Shown piece after piece: positions 11,648 through 23,722 of a stretch of DNA of 64,000 nucleotides. The notes under the pieces are model-generated. The model did no database searches. It had not been told where the DNA came from and worked only from the letters and a program-made list of their open reading frames with translations. The stretch covers positions 1 through 64,000 of the forward strand of contig JAQGDQ010000221.1 in the NCBI GenBank assembly GCA_030141605.1, given 5' to 3'. Both the position numbers and the translations under genes were made by a program. Source of the stretch: Tubiluchus corallicola (taxonomy: Eukaryota; Priapulida; Priapulimorpha; Priapulimorphida; Tubiluchidae). The stretch's first letter is position 1; every line of letters starts with the position of its first letter.

Positions 11648-12150
11648 TCGTGGCGGCTCGTACCTAAAATTAGTGGGGGGGGGCTGTTTCAGAAAATTTT
11701 AGCCATTGCTTAAATAGTGTGTAAAATGAGACAAGGTATGTAATTTTAATGTTGTAATTTGAAATTGTAATTTTAAACAAACCATCATACAAAAGTTTAT
11801 ACATAAACTTGATAAAATCCTAAACAAAAAAAACATTTTTTCCTTACTTGTGGCTTAAATTGTCGTAGCTCAAGCTTAATCTCTTCACGGTAAGCACGTG
11901 ATAACAAATAACAAACTGTGTGAGCGACAGTACTTTTCTACCTGGTCTCAAACATGTGTGCACAGCCGCATGCGCACAGCAGCCAAACACTACGTTGCTG
12001 GAGCGCACTGTGCTGCCCTCACGTGGTCTGGACCGTACAAGTATAAAGAACTAAAGAAAAAATAACTTATTATACTGAATATTATCGATTATATTGAATT
12101 AATATAGGGGGTGCTGCAGTTCCACAGTACCTATACACGAACTGCCGCTG
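11648..12150 (+). mobile_element. hAT-type MITE, near-complete copy
   Basis: Starts GTGGCGGCTCGTACC and ends GCACTACCGC-like sequence in decayed form (ACACGAACTGCCGCTG). Imperfect 8-bp flanks GTCCTTTG and GTCCTGTG fit a hAT target-site duplication with one mismatch. The interior has CACGGTAAGCACGTG and ATGCGCACAGCAGCCAAACAC, as in the copy at 40.1 kb. Confidence 0.7.
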
Positions 12151-13092
12151 GTCCTGTGTCACTTTCATTAGTCTTCTCACGCAAAATCGACCAGTTTCCT
12201 CTATCCTCATAGGAGGCATTTGTCTAATGTCTTCATCCTTCTCTTCTTCGTGGAGTCATTTCGTTTAAAGCTGACAATCCCACCGGGAGGACATGTTTGG
12301 CGTTGTTTGTCATTTCTTTAAATTACCGCGCATTAATCCGGCTAAATTCGTGCGCGTTTTTGTTGCAGCATGTCACTTCGCATCCATTATTTAAATGGCT
12401 GCTAGATGACAGAGTAGTGTTTAGTAAGACAGTGAAAATGTTAACGGTGGAGTGGCAATATGTCATGTCGAAAACTAAGCCAGTATGGTATATCTCCAGT
12501 TAAAGTGATAAAGTTAATAAATCAAATCAATCAGATCATACCATGGCGGACAAACCAATTTGTAGTGTTCATTTGCTTGAGGGTATTAAGGGTCTGTTTG
12601 ACTAGTACAAAGCTAAAAAATAAAAAAATCGGAATCAATTTTCTATAGGCACTTAAAAACATTTATAGTTAAAAAGCAACACAACTTTAATAAAGCTTTT
12701 ACTTTATATAGTTAAAATCATGCCAAACGTTTCGACTAGCTGCTGCTGTCATCATCAGTGGTAAATTTGCAAACAAACTATCAGTTTATATAGACAGATC
12801 TTATTGTGCACTAGTTAAGTATTTAGCAGAAGCCAAATAGGAAACGAATAAACAGACCAGTAGAGAAATTGATACAGTAATTTAAGTACTAATTAGGCAT
12901 CTGCAAAAAGCCAAATAGGTAATGAAGAAAGGCATATCTCGAGTTAAGGTGTTTTTACCCTGTTTGCATGGATCTGCCCTTGTAAACTGGTTCTTGAATG
13001 TAAACGTAGTGTTAAATTTCCATCATAATCAATTACCCATTTAATTGTCATTCACATCTATAGTATAGCTGGCATCGACCCCAATTGGACAT
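12151..13092. other. no gene recognised
   Basis: Two short plus-strand open stretches (12,297-12,503 and 12,460-12,648) have no domain. No repeat structure seen apart from AT-rich tracts. Confidence 0.45.
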
Positions 13093-13594
<502 letters not shown>

Positions 13595-14213
13595 TAATTT
13601 TTCTGTGCTAAAGGTCTAGCTAGCCAGGAGTCACATAGTGCTGGCAATCGGTATGTTCCTTTGCTCATTATTGAGAATGACTATGGGCACAGTATAACTA
13701 CGTATTTCTAAAGTCTTTTTGTATTAGACTTAACGTATTTATTTAGTGTAATCATGTTGTAATTTAGTCATATTGTAATTTCTTTTCTCTTTACTAAAAT
13801 GTAGAGGTCTCTTACTATAGACTAGTAAATCTTTATTACTAAACAAGTACTAATTACTCTTGTTTCGTCGTCATTGTAAATATCATTATTGTAAAAATGA
13901 TATTCATCAACAATTATGCGCTTATTTGAATTACTCGTTTTCGATATGAAAGCAAAAGTACATACATTTAGAAAATTGCTACAAATTAAGCTCAATTCTG
14001 TATCTGTTTGCATCGAAATTGCGTAAGTAATTGAATTCAGGGCATTCAGTCGCCCAAGTTTTACTCTCCCGCCTATTTTTACAAAAATTCAAACTTCTAA
14101 AATAAAGTTAGAAAGTAAAAAACATTCAATTAAATCGTTAAAATCAGTCAATCATCGAAACAAAATTAAGCGTTTTCGCCATGTCATCTGACTGCGAATT
14201 TGAAATTTCTGAT
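13595..14213. other. no gene recognised
   Basis: AT-rich; no feature recognised. Confidence 0.45.
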
Positions 14214-14716
14214 ATAGGTACTGAGGAACTGCAGCACCACCTATATTCATTCAATATTATCGATAATATTCAATATAACAAGTCTATTTTCTTTAGTTCT
14301 TTCTTTATACTTGGAGAAAACCAGAGCACGTGAGGGTAGTACTGTTTGCTTTACAGCCCGGCACAGTGCACTCCAGCAGCGTGGTGTTTGGCTGCTGCGC
14401 GCATGCGGCCGTGCACACATGTTTGAGACCAGGTAGAGAAAGTACTGTCGCTCACACAGTTTGTTGTCAGTTGTCGCGTGCTTGGATGAAGCTTAAACTG
14501 CGATAATTTAGGCTATTAGTGAAATACAAATATTTTTTTGTTTAGGATTTTATCAAGTTTATGTATAAACTTTCACATGTTTGTTTGTTTAAAATTACAA
14601 TTTCAAATTACAACATTAAAATTACATATTGTTTGTTTCGTGTTACACAGTATTAAAACGATGGCTAAAAATTTTATGAAGCAGCACTTCCACTAATTTT
14701 AGCTACGAGCCGTTAC
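14214..14716 (-). mobile_element. hAT-type MITE, copy with one damaged end
   Basis: On the minus strand it starts CAGTAACGGCTCGTAGCTAA, contains GTGTGAGCGACAGTAC and the GCACAGCAGCCAAACACCAC-type block, and runs to GGTGCTGCAGTTCCTCAGTA. The last ~15 bp of the distal terminus are lost. Confidence 0.7.
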
Positions 14717-14897
14717 TGTACGCAGGGTTATAATTAGTGACCAATTAAATGCTAAATAGCACTTGTAATTAGCGCACAGTATATGAATGATGACACCATT
14801 TGAAACTTTTAATAATTATCCTGTTATAAGCCACCAGAAGTTGATTAATAGGAAGGTATATACGCCTAACCTGTTCTAATACAAGTTCTGTTTGCAA

Positions 14898-15297
14898 TAA
14901 GGGTGAGCATTCTCTACTAGAAAGCGAATTCGAATCGAATCTACTTTGTAAGTTTCGAATTCGAATCAAACCGAACTTCAGTACTTCGAACTCAGATTGA
15001 AAGATTTTCGAACAAGTTTTCGAAACACCATTAAAAATCAATCATACAAATGTCATGCATATTACACGATTTTGTTCTGCAGTGAAACCACTAATTTGTT
15101 AAAAAAATTTGTACAAAAATCACAGCTAAATTATGCTAATTGCGTGATGTTTCAAACGTTTTAATAATGAAGGACATATGTGGTTGAAGTGCTGAATTAT
15201 TCGAATCTATAGTTTTAGGTTCGAATCGAATTCGAACTAAAACAACTTCTTCGAATAAAACTCGAATTCGATTCGAACGTTCTACGCTCACCCCCTA
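14898..15297. mobile_element. second hAT-like MITE type with TTCGAATTCGAA subterminal repeats
   Basis: Left TAAGGGTGAGCATTC and right (minus strand) TAGGGGGTGAGCGTAG are inverted termini. Subterminal GAATTCGAATCGAATC occurs on both sides, a layout common in hAT elements. Flanks GTTTGCAA and TTACGCAA are a possible decayed 8-bp target duplication. Confidence 0.6.
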
Positions 15298-15840
15298 TTA
15301 CGCAATAATACATAAGATATAAAATTTCAAAACGAATGTCGAGAATGGCAAATCTGGCATCAGGTCGAGAACGGGGAATTTATTTTGGTTCCTAGATGTC
15401 GCTTATTTCGTGTTTAGCTCAGAAAAGGTGGGAGAGTCGATGTACCAAAGTAAATGTTTCATCTAAAGTTTGTTCTTGAAAAGTTTTTTATTATATAGAT
15501 GTTAGTGTTTGTATATCCGAATTTGAATTAGAGATTTTTGAGACACACTCCCAAAGCCATATAAAATTCATCGTGCAAAATGTAGGGCGCGTGATGCAAT
15601 TCTTCAAAGCCTCCTCTATTAAACTCAACAAGATTTTGTATTCAGGTCATGAAAATAGTCGTCCCTAGAGAACGCTGAATGCTTTAATGACGTTAGACCT
15701 CTGAAGCCCTGCAGTATTGCAAAGCATATAAACTTGCTCAGCAATAGTTAAAGCTGGCTTCATGAAACATGCATTCATGTTGTGCAAACGCCTCATTAAA
15801 TTCACCCCCGCGAAAACCAAGGCCATCGTAAAACATTAAT
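15298..15840. other. no gene; ends in a ~48-bp block duplicated beyond the next MITE
   Basis: The block CTCATTAAATTCACCCCCGC (about 15,793-15,840) recurs in near-identical form at about 16,337-16,381, directly after the M2 element. Otherwise nothing recognised. Confidence 0.5.
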
Positions 15841-16321
15841 TTAAAGGAAACATACTATTTTTTCAAAAATGACTTACGTGAAAGAATTATTGCCACAAAC
15901 ACAATTTCACGTTCGCGCCACTAGCACAAAAACCAGGTGTTGTACCTCTCAGTTCAGATGTGTGACTTTGTGACTAGATCACAGCTCATGCGTGAGTACA
16001 GCGGTAAATATGAAATTTGAATTTGATCTTAAAGCTTCCCTTGTTTTAGTACAACACACTGAATATCTGACAGTAGTGCTGTACTTCAATTTTCGCTTTC
16101 GCAAACACGTGCAAAACGCTCGTAGAATATTTTTCCTGTTGAAAACTATGTTAGTCTGTGATGTCATCAATAATTGGGTTCGCCCGCCGCGTTAATTAAG
16201 TTTTTAATCTATTATTTGATTAACAGAAACGCTTGTGCAGTATTAATTGCGTTTAAATGTATACTTTTCATCAGACTTGAAAATGGTGTAGTGTGTGAAA
16301 AATCATCCTGTCTTTCTTTAA
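15841..16321 (+). mobile_element. TTAA-type MITE family M2, full copy
   Basis: TTAA at both edges (15,841-15,844 and 16,318-16,321). Termini are TTAAAGGAAACATAC and, on the minus strand, TTAAAGAAAGACAGGATG. The interior carries GGGTTCGCCCGCCGCGTTAA, the reverse complement of the family's GCGGGCGAGCCCAA core. 481 bp, non-coding. Confidence 0.75.
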
Positions 16322-16890
16322 TATTGCGCAAAGATCTCATTAAATTCACCACCGCGAAAACGAGGACCATCATAAAATATTAAGATTGACAAACTTAAAT
16401 TGAAAAACATGCGTGAATTGCAACTATTCTGATTGAAATGCAGCCATGTAATAGCGGATTTATTGGACTTTGCAGAAGGTTGATTGGTAATGGATTGTTT
16501 AGTGCAAAACTTATGAAAGGAATGTTTGTCTACATAAAGGAAAGGAGGTCAAGCCTTGTGGGAATTTAAGCTTATTTCAATGTTCTGAAAAAATGTTAGA
16601 AATCTGGAGTTCTCAATTTACAAATTTGAGAAAGAAATGAAAATTATTTGTTCAGAAACTACCGACTACCTGGGTTTTTGTGTTTTTTGTTTATTTTGTC
16701 AATATAAATTATATGTATGTAATGTATATCTTTGTCAATTATCATGCATGTCAATTATCGGCATTGTCGTCTATTATCTATGTTTTGATATGCAGTTGTG
16801 TAATGTATAATGTACCTATAAGTAATGTAATGTATATAGCTTATATGTATTTTGACAAACAGCGTATAATGTATAATATATGTATTATGT
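16322..16890. other. no gene recognised
   Basis: After the 48-bp duplicated block the sequence is AT-rich with repeated GTAATGTATA phrases at 16,710-16,880. Confidence 0.45.
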
Positions 16891-16892
16891 AC

Positions 16893-17110
16893 GATTTGGA
16901 AGTAATTAAACCATTAATAAATTATGTTGAAAAAGCATTTTATGACATGATAAACAATATACTATATAATGATCATATCATTGAAAATGAGGCCTAATGA
17001 ATGACAATTTATTTTAAATACTACTCAGTAAACATTTCATTAAATAACTAACAGGTAGATTTAATAATATTTGTTTTATTAGTAATCGTTTTGTTTGTAT
17101 ATGTACACTT
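16893..17110 (+). mobile_element. LINE 3' end, 5'-truncated
   Basis: Encodes the last residues of a non-LTR reverse-transcriptase ORF (AINYVEKAF-like, here KPLINYVEKAFYDM) and then a 3' UTR with AGATTTAATAATATTTGTTT, shared with copies at 30.2-31.1 and 39.0-39.4 kb. Severe 5' truncation is typical for this class. Confidence 0.6.
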
Positions 17111-17479
17111 ATAGAAGATCACCACGTAAGTTGATTTATTAATTTCTTAAATCTTGAACCTTTGTTTATTAAAAAGATTAGATTAATTTGACTAGAGATT
17201 AAATTTTATAATTTGCGTAAAGATTTGTTAAACTTAATTAGATCAATTTGGTTTAGATTTCGCCGTATTATTGAGCAAAATTATATAAAATTATCTTATT
17301 TGTTTTCAAATTAAACGATTTTTTTAGAAGAAGGTAGCACACAGCTATAGTACAAGCAAAGCTTCATAATAGATTTTTGGGTTTTACATTTTATCATTGC
17401 ATTTAACTCACCTCAGAGAAGCACATTTAATTACAGTTTTTACAGTTAAAGAGGGTGTTAAAAACTACACGTTCAGTCA
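17111..17479. other. no gene recognised
   Basis: AT-rich; no feature seen. Confidence 0.45.
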
Positions 17480-17575
17480 GTGGCGGCTGCAGCACCCCTA
17501 TATTATCACACAATATTATACGAAACCAGAGCACGTGAGGGTAGTACTGTTTGCATCACAGCCCAGCAGAGTACG
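17480..17575 (-). mobile_element. hAT-type MITE fragment
   Basis: Begins CAGTGGCGGCTGCAGCACCC and continues with CCAGAGCACGTGAGGGTAGT, matching the distal end of the 14.2 and 40.1 kb copies but with the middle deleted. Confidence 0.6.
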
Positions 17576-17584
17576 CTGACAGCT

Positions 17585-17785
17585 CAGAGTCTGAGCGCAG
17601 AGTGATTTACTAGCACGATATAACATGGGAACAAGAAAAAATGAACTAGGTAAGGTTCTAGCTAGCTATTAAAACTGTTACTATTACAATAGCATGGGCT
17701 GCGAGGTGTTATCAAGTGTACACAAATACGTTGTCTGGCGCTGTCATCTATCGCTGGAACTGTGAAAAGGCTTATTTAGCCTTAT
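17585..17785 (+). repeat. partial copy of the 272-bp repeat at 2.4 kb
   Basis: Shares AAAATGAACTAGGTAAGGTT, GCTAGCTATTAAAACTGTTA and ATGGGCTGCGAG with the pair at 2405-2990. It shows that the family is dispersed. Confidence 0.65.
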
Positions 17786-18474
17786 TTATGAAGCGCTTTC
17801 TTGTGCTTTAAATTTGAGTTCTCAAAAATTATACGATCTTCAAAACGACTTTTACTGTTCTCTAACACGATGAATTCATCGCGTCAGAGCTTTTGCGTGA
17901 GAGCTTCAACATGTGCACACTGTAAACAACTTGAGAGGGAAAGCCATTTAGCTTAGTCAAAACACTGGCTTCTGAAGCCATATACAACGTAACAGTCATC
18001 AACGTCTGTCGTGGTGATGGTTAAATTAAGCTTCGATGTTTGTAGTAAAACTCCAGTCAGCCACTAAACATGCTTTTGTAGCGCAAGGAAATACAAGAAA
18101 CCGATACCAAAGTGATTCACAACAGTTTAAGCAAACATTCAATAATGACAAAATATAGCTTAGAGAACATAATATACTAGCCTATAGTAGCTTTTAATAG
18201 CCTATACTAACCTATAAATAGCCTATACTAGCCTATAGAATAATCCGACCATGTCTGTATGTAGTAATTCTAAATTTCAAGACGATTTTACGTTTTCTTA
18301 GTACAAGAGAAGTAATTTAAACAGGTAACAAAATATACGGATCACGTGTTACGTACAAATGGAGACACTTCCTGTTAAACTGATTAGTTAACAGCAAATT
18401 TGTAAAGAAAGATATTTTTCTCCAGTGTTATTGACATGGTGTTTGACGTTAATCTATTCGTAGTGTTTCTTTCT
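17786..18474. other. no gene; short CCTATA repeats
   Basis: AGCCTATACTA-type units occur at about 18,178-18,242. No other feature. Confidence 0.45.
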
Positions 18475-18602
18475 CTTTCTAATGCTCTTCTTTGTTTTTC
18501 TCTTCCTTTCTCCTTCTCTCTGTATGTCTCTCTTTGCCTCCTCTCCCTTTTCTTCTCGGTTCTCCCCCTCTCTCGCTTTCCCTCTCTCTCTCTCTCTCTC
18601 TT

Positions 18603-18642
<40 letters not shown>

Positions 18643-18696
18643 CTTTCTCTCTCTCTCTCTCCTAGCTCTCTTTCTCTCTCTCTGTCTCGCTCTCTT

Positions 18697-18792
<96 letters not shown>

Positions 18793-18905
18793 TCTCGCTA
18801 TCCTTCGCTTTCTGTCTGTCTCTCTCGCTTTCTCTCTCTCTCTCTCCTCTCGTTCGTTCTCCCTCTTTTTCTCTTCCCACTCCCTCTCTTCCTCTTCCCT
18901 TTTTC
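18475..18905. repeat. (CT)n microsatellite, ~430 bp
   Basis: Long polypyrimidine tract with occasional G and A. It gives artificial Ser-Leu frames on one strand and Arg-Glu frames on the other. Confidence 0.95.
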
Positions 18906-19374
18906 TCCAGCATCTCCTTCAGCCTCTTCGTCTAATATCCGTTTCTTTTATATAGATCTTTATCTGATACATTCCCTTTCCCTATGTCTTCCGTTCAGTC
19001 ATCTAATAGTTTGTTTGCAACTTTTCTGTATTTTTTCCTGACAAGAGAATGATAGCTGCGGATCGTGTACAATGTGTCACATGTTAAAGGTTAAAAGGTT
19101 TCCCATGTCTCTCGTGTCTTGAGTGTTACAGTCAATGAAGACTGAAGCACGGCAGGCAATCTGATCTTGTAAATAGATCAACAGTATAAAGCAAACATTG
19201 GGGATGGCTTGAGCGTAGGATTCTTGATGGACCATGGAGAAGCTTGGCAGCCTTTGTCTAATTATATGACAGATAACTGGGATGCATGAGAAAACGAGGA
19301 GGCTGGAGCCTTCAAGAAAAGAAACTCCAAGAAATGAAAATTTTTTAATTTTGAAACCAACATGGCCAAAAGAA
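18906..19374. other. no gene recognised
   Basis: Mixed composition; no domain or RNA structure recognised. Confidence 0.45.
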
Positions 19375-19490
19375 ACGAAATCGGTAGTTTACTTAGTCTA
19401 GATTTGAACTGGGCACCTTCGGATTACAAGTGCAATGTCGATGACAACTAGAACTACATAGCCACTCTTTAACATGGCAGGTGTTTCACT
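19375..19490 (-). mobile_element. tRNA-derived SINE
   Basis: Read on the minus strand it has a tRNA-like body with a B-box-like AGTTCAAATCTA and, upstream, a degenerate A box in GTAGTTCTAGTTG. The phrase TTTCACTGTTGCA at its edge is shared with 22,580-22,600, so the two belong to one family. Confidence 0.5.
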
Positions 19491-19976
19491 GTTGCAGCGA
19501 TTCTGCACCTCGACTCCACCGTGGATTATCTCAGCTTAGAAATAACGTAGAGCAATGAACTTGGTATCAAAATGATCCTCATGAAATGGAGATTCAGGAT
19601 ACGTGAATAACTAGAAAAGCTTAATTGCCAATTTATTGACGTTTTTCTACACAAGCACACATATGGTGTTCACCACATTTAGTGAAGAAAAAAACTGACC
19701 GAAAATATTCACTTTGACGGCGTCTGCTCCTGTTTATCTCAGCTGTCCCAGAACTCTCCCAGAACTGCCCAAAATTGGAAGTGCTCTTCCGCGTCACACA
19801 CCTCACCCCTCCACAATCGTTTGTGAAAATCAGAGAAGTAGTCTTTGCATAGCTTGTTTACAAACTAATGAACTAGTGAACAATGATGAAAACGTAACCT
19901 TCTTGGCAGGGGAAATGAGGGCCGTTTAAGTAATTTTTCTCAAGGTAAGACTCCATGTGTAGCCCACTATATAATT
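19491..19976. other. no gene recognised
   Basis: A 71-codon open stretch at 19,714-19,929 has no recognisable domain. Confidence 0.45.
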
Positions 19977-20365
19977 GAAGTATTTTTTAAATTACAACAA
20001 TCAAAGAATTTCCTTTCTGAGTCTTGCTTCTTCGAAATATTTTAATTAAAAAAAATGGCGTTGCTTAGGCCTTTATGGACTACCTGTTTATTCAGTTTTT
20101 CCTTATTTAATTACTACTTAATTTATTCTTGTCTGTTAATAATAATTATTATTATTAATTAGACCAAATCAACACGGAAAGTCAGAAATAAAATATGAAG
20201 GAAGGAAACTAGTTCATCCACTTTTGCTGATTTAAATTGACTGGATTTTATGTTGGACGTAACAGTACTTGAGATGTCATGTAGTGTGGTGTGGCCAACA
20301 CAGTAACTATAATATCCAGGACAGGAATCATACACAGTTTCTCTTATTGCTCTCAGAAATGAATG
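19977..20365 (-). repeat. left arm of a long inverted repeat
   Basis: Segments 19,977-20,062 and 20,205-20,345 are reverse complements of 21,548-21,625 and 21,395-21,540. Shared phrases include AAGCAAGAC.CAGAAAGGAA and TTACTGTGTTGGCCACAC. About 140 bp is inserted between the two blocks of this arm, including an (AAT)n run. Confidence 0.7.
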
Positions 20366-20868
20366 AGAGCAGTAGGGGCCGGTTTCAACTTAATTCTGAC
20401 GTGAATGAAAATGGGTGAAGTGACTTTGTCAGTGAAAAATAATTGGTTGGCATCCTTCTGTCTCGGAAGACAATGGAGTGTGCGCCAGGAGAGTCAGTTA
20501 TTGATCACATTGATGGAGCTGCAGCGTCGACTATGGCTGAGCAGTGCGATCCTTGAACGTCTCCAGGGCGTACGCCTGGGAAAGGTGTATGGAGGTCCTG
20601 AGTTGCCCAGACAACAGGAACCCCCTCTCTTCCTCGCTGGTGTAGTCCAAAGGAAAGCGGAGCGCTACGTTTGGCACCAGGTTGGCTGCAGGAGCTGCCG
20701 GAGTCAGTGAGCATGCTGCACTGTCCGCCTTCGGGGCTCCACTCCTGATTTGGAAGGTTTACTCCTCTACACATGGCCGTTGGGTCACTTGACTTCCTCC
20801 GCCCTCTAGCCGTTGGTTGCTTGTGCAGCTCCTCCGCCTAGTGTCGAGATACAGTGTGGGCATCCCGC
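20366..20868. other. GC-richer unidentified segment adjoining the 5S-like gene
   Basis: The composition is clearly richer in G+C than its surroundings. Open stretches of ~100 codons exist on both strands (20,405-20,710 plus; 20,505-20,774 minus), neither with a recognisable domain. It could be foreign or retroelement-derived, but I see no diagnostic motif. Confidence 0.35.
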
Positions 20869-20983
20869 AAGCCTACAGCGCCTGGTATTCCTAGGCGGTC
20901 ACCCATCCAAGTACTAACCAGTGTTGCTTAACTTCTGTGATCAGACGAGAACCGGTGTTTTCAACGTGATTTGGCCGTAGTCT
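20869..20983 (-). rRNA. 5S rRNA-like gene, probably a pseudogene
   Basis: On the minus strand it runs from GACTACGGCC to GCTGTAGGCTT and contains the conserved CACCGGTTCTCGTCTGATCA, AGAAGTTAAGCAAC, CTGGTTAGTACTTGGATGGG and TGACCGCCT blocks. It is 115 nt instead of ~120: the bases normally between AAGCAAC and CTGGTTAG (GTYGGGC region) are missing, which shortens the internal promoter spacing. No T-run terminator follows. It is therefore a single degenerate or SINE-borne 5S copy, lying between inverted repeats. Confidence 0.8.
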
Positions 20984-21154
20984 TGGAAAATAATTATTTT
21001 CCAACAATATACGTGTATTTTCCAACAATACACGAAAATGCCATTATTGTCAAAAAACTTTAAAAACCAGGTAGTTGATACGTTTCTCTACACAAGAGAT
21101 AACTCCGTGAGGCGGAGTGCGACATGAGGTGAGCACAAGACTGCGAGCTTGGTT

Positions 21155-21619
21155 ATGCTACTTTATGAGGTTCATATTCAGCGTAGAGTCCCAGAGGTAC
21201 CTAACAGAGAACATTACAGGGTTGTAAAAGCTTCAGTTATACGACTGCTGTTAACATCGCTGTTGAATGATGATGCATGGTTGTTAAAAATGCAAAAGGT
21301 TTTAAGAAATTACTGCCTTCGCACGAAAGGAAATTATTCGGTTAGAAAAGACCATGCATACTTAACGGTGAGAGAGACTAAACGCGGCGATAAAAGAGGA
21401 TATCCTGTCCTGGATGTGATAGTTACTGTGTTGGCCACACTACATGACAGCTCAAATACTATTCCGTTCAACATAAATTCCAGTCAATTTAAATCAGCAA
21501 AAGCAGGCAAACTAGTTTCTTTCATATATAAGTTTATGTATCAGCAAGGCCATTTTTTAATAAAAATATTTCCAAGAAGCAAGACCCAGAAAGGAATTGC
21601 TTTGATTGTTATAATTTAA
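21155..21619 (+). CDS. unrecognised 154-residue ORF inside a repeated segment
   Basis: I do not recognise this protein. The first ATG is at 21,155; the reading frame stays open for 154 codons with ordinary composition (basic, with hydrophobic stretches such as VLDVIVTVLATLH) and no cysteine-rich or catalytic pattern. Its 3' two thirds are duplicated, in inverted orientation and with the frame disrupted, at 19,977-20,345. That makes a mobile-element origin more likely than a host gene. There is no evident splice structure, and the downstream TAA is followed by AT-rich sequence. It could also be a fortuitously open part of a non-coding repeat. Confidence 0.25.
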   Translation: MLLYEVHIQRRVPEVPNREHYRVVKASVIRLLLTSLLNDDAWLLKMQKVLRNYCLRTKGNYSVRKDHAYLTVRETKRGDKRGYPVLDVIVTVLATLHDSSNTIPFNINSSQFKSAKAGKLVSFIYKFMYQQGHFLIKIFPRSKTQKGIALIVII

Positions 21620-21696
21620 AAAAAGATCTCAACTATATACTTTGCTTAAAAGGGAGGAAAAAAGTATTTTAAAGTATTTTTATTATAGCACTGTAT

Positions 21697-21795
21697 CACC
21701 ATCCCAAGATGCACCACTGTATCACCATCCCAGCATGCACCACTCTATCACCATCCCAGCATGCACCACTGTATCACCATCCCAGCATGTACGAC
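21697..21795. repeat. ~26-bp minisatellite, 4 units
   Basis: Units of ATCACCATCCCAGCATGCAC followed by CACTGT. Confidence 0.85.
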
Positions 21796-21948
21796 TGATT
21801 CACCAGAAAAAACACACGTTGTTGATATTACTCAAAGCATAAAGTAATTTAAACTTTTGCTTAGCTAACGAATAACAATGCTCTGATTGTTTTTTCAAAT
21901 TTTTTTTTTGCAATGTTGTCTAAACTTGTTTCAAACGACTAAAGGTAC

Positions 21949-22185
21949 GACTCCATGTGTACGTAACGCGTGATGCGTGATCCGTAATGCGCAATGCGTA
22001 TACAACAGTTTATATCATCTAAACACGTGGAAATGTTTCCATGTGCACCTAATTCGTGATGCGTGATCCGAAATGCGTGATGCGTATGCAACAGTTTGTA
22101 TCTAAACACGTGAAAGTGTTTCCATGTACGCGTGATGCGTGATGCGTGATCCAAGATGCGTGATGCGTATATAACAGTTTGTACT
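21949..22185. repeat. ~85-bp tandem repeat with internal TGCGTGATCCG units
   Basis: Three units each containing CGTGATGCGTGATCCG, an ACAGTTTGTAT phrase and AAACACGTGRAARTGTTTCC. The last phrase is a near-palindrome centred on CACGTG (E-box). Confidence 0.8.
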
Positions 22186-22329
22186 TAAGCGATTATTAAT
22201 AATTTGTGAATTTTAATATTTATTACTTAAAAAAGATAGGCAGACTTGAAAAATGTGACCTACTCAGCACAATTCTTCCTGTGACAACATTAGCCAACGA
22301 CATTTATTCCAGATAAACGCAACGAATTA

Positions 22330-22610
22330 AATTTGAAGCCATGAAAGTTTGAAAAGGCGAAATGTGAAAAAGTTTAACACGGCCTGAATATGAACCTGCG
22401 ACCTCCAAATTACAAAGTAGCGGATTTTATCACTAATAATAATAATAATAATAATGCATGAAACAAAAGAAATAATATAATATTATATATAGTATATATA
22501 ATATTAATATAATAGTAATAATAATATAAATTATATATTATGATTATAACACTAGAGCTTCGTATATGTGTGCAGTGAACCGTAACCCACATTTCACTGT
22601 TGTAAGTAGA
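22330..22610 (-). mobile_element. tRNA-derived SINE interrupted by (TAA)n expansion
   Basis: Minus-strand B-box-like GGTCGCAGGTTCATATTC near 22,390-22,410. TTTCACTGTTGTAAGTAG at the other edge matches the SINE at 19.4 kb. A (TAA)n/AT-rich expansion at 22,433-22,545 lies inside. Confidence 0.45.
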
Positions 22611-22624
22611 AACGCTGCTTATAA

Positions 22625-22862
22625 TATCTGGTCAAGAGTCAACGAAAAAAGTGATAACTTCATGGTCAAGAATCAACGAAAACAGTAATAACTTAATGGT
22701 CAACAATCAACGGAAAAAGTGATAAGTTCATGGTCAAGAGTCAACGAAAACGTAATAACCTCGTGGACGAGAATCAACGAAAAACGTAATAACTTCGTGG
22801 TCAAGAATCAATGAAAGAAGTAATAACTTCGTGGTCAAAAATCAACGAAAAAAGTGATAACT
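22625..22862. repeat. ~35-bp minisatellite, about 7 units
   Basis: Consensus GTGGTCAAGAATCAACGAAA plus AAAGTAATAACTTC. Confidence 0.9.
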
Positions 22863-22889
22863 TTATTATTAGTGGTTTTATTGCATGTA

Positions 22890-23400
22890 TCTAACATAGA
22901 AGTCAAACTTCGTGTTACCACAGAAACGTAATTTCACGTTTGCACGGCTAGTTCTCGACTGCTACATTTCCTTCTCGATATTTTCTAGTCAGACTGGCAC
23001 TAGTGCCTGCATTTCGTAAACGCGCGTGTTGCACAAAAAACAGATGCTATACCTCTTAGTTTAGAGGTATTCACTAGTACACGGTTTCGACAGCTCATGC
23101 GTGAGCACAGTGGTAAATTTGAAATCTGAATTTTTATCTTGAAACTTGCCTAGTTTTAGTACAACACACTGAATATCTTACAGCAGCACTGTACTTCAAT
23201 TTTGCTTTCTCAAACACGTGCAACACGATCATGGAATACTTTTTCTGTTGTAAATTATGTTAATTTGTGATGGCATCACTAATTGCGCTCATCGAATGTT
23301 GATTAAGTTATTCAGTTAATTACTTAATTACTAGATTCATTCGGCATTATTACAGGTGTTAGAATGTACAGTTTTCACGATTTACTTCACAATGCGGTAG
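22890..23400 (+). mobile_element. M2 MITE, diverged copy
   Basis: Carries GTCAGACTGGCACTAGTGCC, TTAGTTTAGAGGTATT, GAAATCTGAATTTTTATCTTG and GTTAATTTGTGATGGCATCA in M2 order. The terminal TTAA motifs are not clear. Confidence 0.6.
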
Positions 23401-23722
23401 GATTAGAAATCATGGTGTTTTCCTTTAATTCGTTTCTCTTCTCCATCTCGTGTTCTTCTTATCTACATTCTGCAGCAACTCGTCTACTGTAACATCAACA
23501 TGCAACAGGAAACCACTCACCACAGTCGAGCGAATTGCAATAATGCGCATTACTATAGGAAGCCAGACAATGTGAAGCCATCAACTTCCTGTCTGCATCA
23601 ACTCTAATTGCGGTGGCGTTAAGATTTTGGAGCTACGAAGAAGGAGGTGGTTCGCAGCCTTCCCCACTAAGATATGAGTGCAATATCTTTAAAAAAAAAT
23701 TTCTTCCAAATTGTGCACTGCC
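23401..23722. other. no gene recognised
   Basis: Somewhat less AT-rich; short open frames on both strands without domains. Confidence 0.4.

Noticed and set aside
18436-19041. Ser/Leu-rich 201-codon frame
   Set aside because: CT microsatellite translation.
20405-20774. Overlapping ~100-codon frames on both strands of the GC-rich segment
   Set aside because: Neither shows a domain or codon pattern I recognise; the region is more likely part of a repeat linked to the 5S-like sequence.
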